Part shown: positions 55,625-64,000 of the stretch, piece after piece | How positions within the stretch are numbered: position 1 is the stretch's first letter | Layout: each line of letters starts with the position of its first letter | NCBI GenBank assembly: GCA_020091685.1 | Contig: CM034592.1 | Coordinates: 42,615,622-42,679,621 of the forward strand | Reading direction: 5' to 3' | DNA: 64,000 bases | From: Lutjanus erythropterus | Taxonomy: Eukaryota > Chordata > Actinopteri > Lutjaniformes > Lutjanidae | Made by a program: the position numbers and the translations under genes | Notes under the pieces: generated by a model | Told to the model about the DNA's origin: nothing | Database searches by the model: none | Seen by the model: the letters and a program-made list of their open reading frames with translations, nothing else

Positions 55625-56916
55625 ATACATGCATACAATCCATACACAAAGCTGTCACTAGTTTACATTCACACACACTCAGTACCCACAGTACTGCCAT
55701 GAACCAACAAACTGCACATCTGCTTTACATAGTCATTATAAAATTACACAGTTAGATTGCAGTTAAGCCTGCAGTAGGGGACTCTAAAGTGTCTGTCTGA
55801 GGGGAGAAGTTTGTTGCCATGTGTTGACCTTTGACCTCATGTTTCACTAGAGTCTAAACAGAGGTCAAAAACTGTACCAGTGCTCCATTCTACACATGCT
55901 TGCTCATGTAAATCCTTCTTTTTTTAACCACAAGGGAGCATCATCTAACTAACCAATGTGGATCAAAAGCAATATGAATGAATGAGCGCAATATCAAAAA
56001 AACAGTTCAAATTAAAAAAAAAAGACTACTGTAATTTATGATCAACAATTCTTCTTTTTAAATGGTAAAAATAGACTGCAAAACAAAGTGTCTCTAGAGT
56101 TAACTTACTCCAGCTTAAAATAACTCAGTAGGCCACGCTGTGCCCACCACTTGGGATTTTTACAAGAGTTAACAAGGTCAAAGTGACTTTAAATAGTTTA
56201 CTGCAACAATTAAAACGACACTTATAAAACCTGAATCGGTGCCATATCAAATGTCTTGTGCACCATCTAATCATCTGTCGCCTGCAGCCACATGCAGGCT
56301 GGAAACAGTGTCGACAGATGTGACACCTGTGGCTGTGCCAGTGGTTTGACGGCCTCATTCGAAATCACAGTGACATTTTTAATCACACATCTGGCTTGAT
56401 ATTTACCAGTTTATCTGATTGAGTAAATTATAATAGATTAATGGTTTTAATTAAAGTGAACTGAACTGGAACTGGAAAATTGCTGAAGTAAACGTGGCGT
56501 GAAGTGAAAAAAAGATATAGGCTTAAGGTTAGGGTTGTCGTTTTTATAGCGTGCTGCATTTAAAGCGTGTTGGATTTCTGGTGTTCGGTAACAGCACCAC
56601 CGTGGAAGTGCTCACTTTTATGTTCCAGCTGTAGGCATACAATACTTTCTGTGTTTTGTAACTCGTAGCCCCCTGTGGCGGGGTGATCCTCCCCTCAACA
56701 GGTGAGTAGGTCAGAACAATCATCATGTCTGAGCGAACTCCCCCCCAAACACACACAGACCGATGTGTGGTCTGATTACAGGTGACCTACATCCCTCCTC
56801 TGTGAATCAGGGTGTTGATGTTCAGCTCAGTGTTCTTCGCTGTCACTCTGCTCTTGCTCCTCTGTCTGTTCTCCAGTTCCTCCCCTTTCCTTCTCTTTCT
56901 GGTTTCATTAGCTGAA
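55625..56916. other. Anonymous sequence
   Basis: Holds nested short inverted repeats at 56,272-56,320. No gene seen. Confidence 0.35.
56272..56320. other. Nested hairpins
   Basis: CATCTGTCG (56272-56280) pairs with CGACAGATG (56312-56320). Between them CCTGCA and TGCAGG form a second stem with a 6-nt loop. Confidence 0.8.
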
Positions 56917-56990
56917 AGTTCATTCATTCATTCATTGTCCGTAACCGCTTATCCTTGAAGGGTCGCGGGGGACTGGGGCCTATCCCTAGC
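56917..56990 (-). mobile_element. SINE tail fragment
   Basis: (ATTC)n, then CCGTAACCGCTTATCCTTGA and AGGGTCGCGGGGGACTGGGG, matching the tail end of the SINE at 31,851. Confidence 0.7.
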
Positions 56991-57589
56991 CTAAAGTTAT
57001 GCTCACATTTGTGCTCTTGCTCCTGTTTCTTCAATCACAAAAATGTAATGAATTAAAGGTACAGTTTTACAAATATTCATTGGCAGAATATTGCAAAAGT
57101 TGAATAGAATATTTATTAGTATGTTTTTAGTGTATAATCGCCTGAAAATAAGAATTGTGTTCTTGTTTTGTTCTGGTTCCGATTGTAGTCTGTTTTTAAT
57201 GTTGTGTTATAGAGTTTGGGGAACCCTGAAACACTTTTCTTCGGCCGTGTCTAGAAGGGAACCCTTGATTTGCGAAACTCTCACAAGATTTTGTATGTTG
57301 TTCCTGTTAAAATCCATCGTGTAAGATCTTGGGGTTGCCTTCAAGACTCGACCATCAGTTTCTCCCTCCTCTGTTTGTGTCACTTCCACACATCTGTGGT
57401 ATCTTCTGCCTGCGTCGTCACGTACAGCCGTTATCTCACTGTGAGGTGTTCGCAATCTAAAAGCTCAACTGAAGATGCCTCTAAATACTCCACACTGGTC
57501 CTTTCTACCTTCTTAAAAAGTACAAAATCAAAACACTTTCCTAACCATATCAAAGTGTAAATCATCTTTTAAAATGTTTTCTTTTCTTG

Positions 57590-57860
57590 AGTTGAACCAA
57601 TTAGTCCATTAATCAATTAGCGAATTGACAGAAAATTAATCGGCAAACATTTTGATCACTGACTAATCACGTCAGTCATTTTTTAAGAAACGATCACAAA
57701 CAATCTCTGGTTCCAGCAGCTCAGACTTAAATATTTGTTTATGTTTTGTGATACTAATATGATAGTAAACAAAATATCTTTCTTAGATGTGAGGGAGGGG
57801 TTTCACAATTTCTTGATGTTTTAAAAACAAAATAATTAATTGGAAATAAATAAGGCCACT
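57590..57860. repeat. 'CTGCAACTA..GATTAAT' repeat copy
   Basis: TTAGTCCATTAATCAATTAG, GACAGAAAATTAATCGGCAA and CACTGACTAATCACGTCAGT. Confidence 0.55.
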
Positions 57861-58840
57861 CTAGAAGCTACACTAACATAAAATTGAACCCTGGCAACAA
57901 ACAGTAAGAAAACATGAACAAAATCAAAAAGATAATGTGATCTGAAGAACTTACTGCTTTAAAAAAATACAAGAAACACACAAGATAATTAAATAATACA
58001 TCATTCTTAATACTTTTGTATTTATTGTCTTGGGTGATTTTTGGTATGTGAGATGTGTGTCATTACCCTTTTTTCACAGCTGCACAATCAATTTAACCCT
58101 TCTAAGTCCTGCCCATTTTTGGTCTGTGCTCCAGTAACAGTTGAGAAAACTTGAGACAGAAAACTGACAGAGAAAACTGAGACAGACTTTTTCTGTCCTG
58201 TTTCCTGGAGCCTTCATTGTTATCTGCCAGGCTCATCTGTGTTAAAAAGAAAAACAAATTTTGTAGTTGATTAAAAGACCTCGCTAAAGGACCTGATAAA
58301 GAGCCATATCTTAAGTTGGCTAATGTTTACTAGCAATCTACGTCAATCGTTAGTTACATCAATTATTAGCTAGCTAGTTAAGTATCTGTGCTGACATCAG
58401 GTAACTTAAGATGTGACTTTATGTCACTTTTTTCAGGAAAAAGAGAAAATTGACTGTCGTACCAAGTTTGCTTACCTGTTATTGCAACAGAGAGCAAAAA
58501 GGGGCGGGACTTAAGACCCATGAGGACAAATAAAGTTCTACTTGACTTGTCTTGACGCATGACAAAGCTCATGTCAGTTCCAGCACTTGCACTTGAGCTC
58601 ACCACCTAATCAGCATTCTAGTCAAACCATATCAACACACTTTCACCTGCAGTCTGTCATTGATGAAACATTGACAATAAAAGCAAACTTTACTGTCACT
58701 GTGAGAATTATGTATTATAATGAGGCTGCAAGCTATTTTCCCGTGGCCTCAATACACACACATACATGCAGGTATGCACATTCAGTCTCACACAAATGCA
58801 TCTCCATGTCTCCTTAACTCTCTCACTGTTTCTCTTGCGT

Positions 58841-58841
<1 letters not shown>

Positions 58842-58875
<34 letters not shown>
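58842..58875. repeat. (CA)n microsatellite
   Basis: About 17 units. Confidence 0.96.
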
Positions 58876-58878
<3 letters not shown>

Positions 58879-59235
58879 CAGGCAGTAAAACGTGACTTCC
58901 CTGCAGAGCTCCATGTGGATCTAACCTCTTCATCCCATCTCCTATAATATTTAAACGAATAATTTAATATCATCAAATATCTGGTTCACAGCAGGAGAGG
59001 GCAGGGGAACGCAGAGAGACAGAAGTTCAGGAATAATACATGCACAAGATTTTACATGCATGAGGGATCATGTGTCCTGGGAGGAGACGGAACATTTGAA
59101 TCTTCATCTGTAGCCTGTTTTCTACACTCTACATGTCTCACTTGATATTTATATTTAATATTAAATCCACTGTACATTTAGTTTCTTGAGGGTGAGATGT
59201 TTTTAGAAGTGTACTGTCTGCCAGCTCCTCAAAGA

Positions 59236-59320
59236 AAACATGTTCACCCAAATCAGAAAAAAATCAATTTACATAATGGTTTGCTGAGATTTCTGCCTCC
59301 ACCCAAATAAAATGAGCAAA
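59236..59320 (+). repeat. End fragment of a 'GTTCACCCAAA' element
   Basis: ATGTTCACCCAAATCAG and GAGATTTCTGCCTCC resemble 14,560-14,665. An inverted end, TTATTTGGGTGAACCACTTC, lies at 60,617-60,636. Confidence 0.4.
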
Positions 59321-59712
59321 CAGAATTTTATTTAGAGAAACAGCAATGCTAAATGCTAAACGGCAGCATGTCTTTTCAGAGAGTGTCCCCGTTACTGTGT
59401 TAAAGGTTGAACCTGCCCCTTTAAGAAAGAGTTGCTTTCTGGGTCACCTGTACAAAAACAATATTTTTTCTTCCCAGGATGACAAAGACATGACCAGTCC
59501 TACTCTGCCTCTGATTGGCTAACTCTGATATATTTACTCAGTCTCACTCCTTGTGCTAACCAAACCAACGAAAGCAATGAGTACTATCCAATCACAGTTG
59601 GAGTAGGGGAGGCCATGACTTCACCATCCTGAGGGAAAAAAAATGCTTTATATGTTTCTCCTATAGGCTAGCATCTCACCTTCTTAAAACATTATTTGCT
59701 TTGCTTTTCTGG

Positions 59713-59726
59713 CCACTTGGGGGCAG
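59713..59726 (+). promoter_or_regulatory. CTCF-like motif
   Basis: CCACTTGGGGGCAG, 13 of 14 core positions. Confidence 0.35.
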
Positions 59727-60144
59727 TAGAATTAGTTGTAAACACAACATTTGCATATTATCACCTTATAAATATGTTATGGTGAACTTGTCATCAATAT
59801 TTAGTGCAGGGCAGGTAGTGTACAGTGGGTTAATCAGAGGTTTTTCCACTTTAGACAGCTGCCTGCTGCTGCTGGAAACATGATGGGAGTAGTGAGAGAG
59901 AGAGAGACAGAACAATAAAGTATCGAGCCAAGAAAAACAGAACAATAAAAGGTGCCAAAATGCCTCATGGAGCTGATGGGAACTCTATAAGTGTCTATAA
60001 GCAAAAAAGGGGTTAGAAAAAAAGAAGGAAAAGGCGAATCAGACGTGTACCAACTTGTTTGGAGCAAAGATTGTCAGGTTTGTCAGAAGTTGCTGGTATG
60101 GTCTACATTTAGAAACAGAGTAGAAGAAGTATACGTGTGAAAAA

Positions 60145-60173
60145 ATGGAGAGTGAGGAAACAGATGATCAGTC
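60145..60173 (+). CDS. Candidate first coding exon of a small unidentified gene
   Basis: ATG opens MESEETDDQ plus two bases (TC), ending exactly at the strong donor GTGAGT. Context AAAAATGGAG is acceptable. The outgoing phase is completed by the first base of the candidate exon at 60,840. An acidic N terminus is predicted. No family recognised. Confidence 0.35.
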
Positions 60174-60586
60174 GTGAGTTAAATCTTTGCTACATCAGAG
60201 CTTATTTGTAAAAAGTGTTTCTATCTCCCATTAAGTGCATTAAGCAACAAAACTTTTTCTTATGAGATACTTCACATCGCCCATAAACATACACTGATGA
60301 ATACAATATAGAGGTTAAAATTAGCCAATCTTACTATATATTATTACAGTTTTTGTTAGAACTTTCTACCAAAAGAAAAGTCCTTATGAAACAGCTCACA
60401 GTGAGGGTTACAGATTGTCTAGAGTAAAGGGGACGACTGGAAAAGTTTTGCTTTTGAATCTTTAAAATGTAATGTCAGGAGGACCTTTTTAATGAAAATC
60501 CAATTTCCTCGATTTTTTCGGGGGAATGGCAGCGGAAACCTCAAATGCTGAGCACGCAAAACCAATAATATCTGCCTGGGCAGACG

Positions 60587-60600
60587 CCACTAGAGGGTAG
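60587..60600 (+). promoter_or_regulatory. CTCF-like motif
   Basis: CCACTAGAGGGTAG, 13 of 14 core positions. Confidence 0.3.
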
Positions 60601-60839
60601 AAGATATGTGTCTTGTTATTTGGGTGAACCACTTCTTTTAAAATCACTGAACCAGACAGTTTTCTCCACAGGTGACTGAACATTTCAAAGTCGCCATTGT
60701 TGCAGTGAGCTGCTGCTGTGTACATTTACCTGACGTCTCCTTTCACCTCAGCTGTCAGTGGACCAGCCCTGCAGGTATAACTTTACACTAAACTGACTGA
60801 TGGCATTCACTGCTTTCCTCTCTTCTCTTATTCATGTAG

Positions 60840-60926
60840 TTACACTGTGGCGGCGGATCGTTTTCCTCAGCATGCTCCCGTCTCCTGTCCCGCGTCGCCC
60901 CGTCAGCTCCTGGTAAAGGATTGCAG
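60840..60926 (+). CDS. Candidate second coding exon of the small unidentified gene
   Basis: Acceptor TCCTCTCTTCTCTTATTCATGTAG and donor CAG|GTAACT bound 87 bases, a multiple of three. Entered in the phase left by 60,173 the frame is open: YTVAADRFPQHAPVSC, then PASPRQLLVKDC. It is CpG-rich (GGCGGCGGATCG, CCCGCGTCGCCCCG) against an AT-rich background, which supports constraint. A third exon at 62,387-62,438 is possible. Confidence 0.4.
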
Positions 60927-61105
60927 GTAACTGAAGACCTTGGCTGACAAAATGACAACAGTGTTACAGACTGGAGCCTCTGTCTGTGTAACAAAAATGC
61001 TGAATAATGACCTTCAGATTATCAAGATGTTTTTTTCCAGTTAGATTGGAAACATTGTAATTTTGTGACAAACCTGTTAAGCCTATGAAAACTGACCACT
61101 GGTGG

Positions 61106-61119
61106 ACGCCCCCTGCTGG
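61106..61119 (-). promoter_or_regulatory. CTCF-like motif, reverse orientation
   Basis: ACGCCCCCTGCTGG is the reverse core at 13 of 14 positions. It faces the motif at 60,587. Confidence 0.45.
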
Positions 61120-61233
61120 CCTGGGGAGGTCATGATGCTGTTTAAATAGATTATTCAATCTTTTTGAGACAGAATAATGTCATTTCATCGCTTTGTACAT
61201 TCAGGATGATGTCATTATATTGCGTCACGTCAT

Positions 61234-61668
61234 GGCTAGATTCCACCAGGCGCAGCTGCATTGAGTTTCGGCTGCACCACATCAGCCGGAGCTGATCGCA
61301 GCCTTTCTACACAATGCTTGTGATTCCACCAGCAGCGCCTTGACCCATCCCATTCCACTCCGCTTCAAATACGCACAGTCTTTTTTTGAAGGATGCCGTG
61401 TCAGTTAGCACAGAGCAGACCGAACAGGCAGGGAAGTCCGACGCAGAAAAGTCAAGAAGAATCTGATTAATTTTCAAAATAAAAGACCCAGTGCAGACTC
61501 GTGATCATGAAGACAGAAACTGTTTAGCCTCACAGCCTGCTTATCCATGGTAGAAGCATGAAGAGCAAGGAGAGGGGACCTAATCAACAAAATCTGAGCA
61601 AGTAAAGATAATCATGCCACTCATGTCATCATGATCATCATGCCAAGCGCTTGGTGGAATCAACCGGT
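61234..61668. mobile_element. DNA element with ATTCCACCA inverted termini, copy 2
   Basis: TAGATTCCACCAGGCGC on the left and, reverse complement, TTGATTCCACCAAGCGC on the right. The interior aligns in order with 31,127-31,610. Confidence 0.8.
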
Positions 61669-61699
61669 TAGGTGCGGTACAAAATGTGGTGACAACACA

Positions 61700-62386
61700 A
61701 GGTGATGCTGTGAAGTGGCACCAGCAGAGGAGCAGAGAAGTAGGTCGATATTTCACGTCAGACAAAAATGACAAAAAAGGACAAAAATAGGACTGTGTCA
61801 ATAGTTTTTGGTTTGGTTTGTACAGATTTAAGGAGTATGAAGCATTTTAAATAATATATCAAATGAGGTCACAATAAGAAAAATACCAATATAGATACTG
61901 GGGAAATCAAAACCAAAACACTTTTGCCCATGTTTTACAGAAAAACACATGTTAATATTAGGTGTAAATGCTTTGTGATCAGATGTACTTGAGCACATCT
62001 GGAGGTAGTCTGGCTTCGACTGTGTTCAGATCTTTGGTATCTTTGGAGTAAATGCAAACCGTACAACAATCTGGATAACGTGTCTGGATACAGATCACTT
62101 GCTTGACAGAATGGGGAAAACAAACAAGCAGTTGGACAGAACACCAGCACGCCAAAAACAAACACACGTTGCTATGGTGACGTATTTTGCAACAAATGGA
62201 ATTTAATACATCAAATAAAATGATTTTGCCTGTATTGCAAACTCAAACTTAATGTCAAATTCCCTGCAAGACGTAAGGTAATTCTTTCGATTCAAGAATG
62301 AATTCAGTGAATTTTTATGAATCCTGTCTGCATGTTTAGAAATGTGAACCTTTCTTGTAACATCTTTGGTGCAATTTGCTGCCTAG
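61700..62386. other. Anonymous sequence
   Basis: Nothing recognised. Confidence 0.35.
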
Positions 62387-62438
62387 ATCGGCCGTCTTTT
62401 CTCCTTGTGTGAGGGAGCTACGTCACATCTGGTTGTAA
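62387..62438 (+). CDS. Possible third, terminal exon of the small gene
   Basis: After the acceptor TTGCTGCCTAG the inherited phase gives R, then SAVFSPCVRELRHIWL and TAA. AATAAA follows at 62,666-62,671. Joined with the two exons above it would make a 55-residue protein. The acceptor is only fair and the link is inference. Confidence 0.2.
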
Positions 62439-62689
62439 ATTTTGTTGCGGAGGACGAAGAAGAAGAGTTCAAATATTTTAACTTTGGACTGCAACGTTGC
62501 CATCAGTGGTATTCTCTGCCGGCCTCACCTAATTTTACCATCCTTATCTCATCTGCTAATATGATATCCAGTTTGCTGTCTACCATCTGCCTGAATTCAT
62601 GTGAATGCAACATAAATCTAACATGTTTATGTTGTAAAATATGATGAAAAAAAGTTTGTTTTTTAAATAAAATTTATGACCCAGTTTTA

Positions 62690-64000
62690 ACACTTATTAA
62701 AATCATGATTTAATGACTTACATGTTAACTTAAGTTGTACAAATATGTGAGATATGATGCATTTGAAGCCACTTCAAGAATTACATTTTACAATAGACAA
62801 ACGTAGGCATGGGTGCATATCCAGTTTGCTCCAACTCAAAGCAGACACTTGGATCCACTGAATATTTTGAGCTCTGGGAATTATTCATCCCAGATTATTT
62901 GCTTCTTCCATTGTACTCAGTATCAGGATAAATGCAGGTAAGAGACCTGTTTGTTGTGGATCATTTTCTTGTAGCGGTTGTGAATTCAGCTTTGAGGTCA
63001 AGTTGTTCTGTTGGGTTTTGGTGGCAGGTCGAGTTGCTTCCTCTACCTGTTGCAGTGGTTACAGCCATTGTGTTCTGGTGTGGGAGCTGAAATTTAAGAG
63101 AGCAATTCAAAAGCAATGATTATTACCGAGGACAAGTTTTTAAAAAGTGTCTTGCAGATGCTGAAGCGCTTTGCTGTTACATTTAAGTAATTTATAAGAA
63201 GTGTCTCTTTGTTTCACACGGTTGTTATCTAATTTCATTAACCTCTTGGCTTGCAGTATCAAATAGCTGAATTGCTCTTGAAGGCTCAGGCCCTTGTATG
63301 CTGCTGCTCTCTTGTCTGGCTGATGAAGGAGGTCTCACATTGCAAACGAAACTCTTGAGATGCTCAGCTGTTTATATAAGATTGTGCACTCGATTCTTCT
63401 GCTACTAAGTCTGAGCCCTGCAGCGTTAGTGCGCACTCTCTTTCCCACATGTATTAGTAGCCTGCTGCTATTCATCGAAGCATTGTCTCAGTGCTTCAGG
63501 GTGCCGCGCAGTATACAAACTGAAACCAGTTGTGCCATGGAGGAACTGGTGGCTTTGAGGCACCATTTTACCATGTGATTTTCAAAACAATTAGCTGTTT
63601 AATTTTCTCAAAAGCATCGTCTTCCCCCCTCCCCTTCTTCTACAGTTAACACCTTTTAGCACATGCTGATAATCATTTGGTTAGACATTGCTGAAATACT
63701 GTAAAATGTAATTTCATCTCCTCTGTTGCACTTAAACCTGTCAGAAACATTCAAGTGTACAAAGATATTGTATTGTCTGTCTGTGTTGGTCCAACGCTTA
63801 TTACTATTCTGATTTTACATCTCAACCAACTATTAAATATCTAGATTGCCTTCAAATTTGCTGCAAACATCCTGGTGCCCACTTGTTAGCATAAAACAGC
63901 TCAAATCATGTTAGTTAACTCACAAAATTTAGTTGCTAACATGATAACCTGTTAATGTTCAGTTAAGTTAATGTTGAACTATGCAAGTGACGTGAACAAG
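62690..64000. other. Anonymous sequence to the window edge
   Basis: No exon or repeat I can support. Confidence 0.35.

Noticed and set aside
12000-64000. Search for SLC6A6 or XPC exons, neighbours of LSM3 in mammals as I recall
   Set aside because: No transporter motif such as WRFPYLC and no XPC-like block appeared in any open frame, so synteny could not be supported.

Overview
The window looks like nuclear DNA of a teleost fish, probably a percomorph. It is AT-rich and gene-poor. It carries long (CA)n/(GT)n microsatellites and many old copies of the short DNA transposons and tRNA-derived SINEs common in fish genomes. I identify one protein-coding gene with certainty, LSM3 (U6 snRNA-associated Sm-like protein). 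It lies on the + strand at about 6.1-11.5 kb in four coding exons with canonical GT-AG introns, and encodes 102 residues, the usual length for the family. A decayed Tc1/mariner transposase copy sits in its third intron.

Layout. 0-1 kb: a ~41-bp tandem array in which every unit carries a GTTTCCATGGTAAC motif resembling the RFX X-box, with inverted copies 220 bp away. 1.4-5 kb: microsatellites, a G-quadruplex-type tract and scattered splice-like signals that may belong to an unidentified minus-strand gene. 6.1-11.5 kb: LSM3. 13-21 kb: nested mobile elements (a TTAA-flanked inverted-repeat element holding a SINE and a hAT-type element, a solo LTR, an L1-like fragment) and a strong-looking orphan first exon on the minus strand (16,387-16,476). 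19.7-24.4 kb: two long copies of one dispersed repeat. 31-42 kb: paired DNA-transposon relics, SINEs, a 42-bp minisatellite and long (CA)n. 42-60 kb: mostly anonymous sequence with old repeats, a likely minus-strand terminal exon at 50.2-50.4 kb and two more TTAA-flanked elements at 53.3-55.5 kb. 60-62.7 kb: a possible small three-exon gene whose splice phases agree.

The repeats form recognisable families within the window: TTAA-flanked elements ending in AGGGATAGTTCA-like termini; elements with ATTCCACCA inverted termini; elements with AAGGACCAGTGTGTT termini; a 'GTACTCAAGTA' repeat; a 'CTGCAACTA..GATTAAT' repeat; and several SINEs. Identification of repeats as common fish families is from memory. 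The copies, inverted termini and nesting are read directly from the sequence.

I found no CRISPR array, rRNA or convincing tRNA gene, and no operon-like structure; the window is eukaryotic. Candidate exons other than LSM3 rest on splice signals, open frames and composition only, and none matches a protein I recognise.
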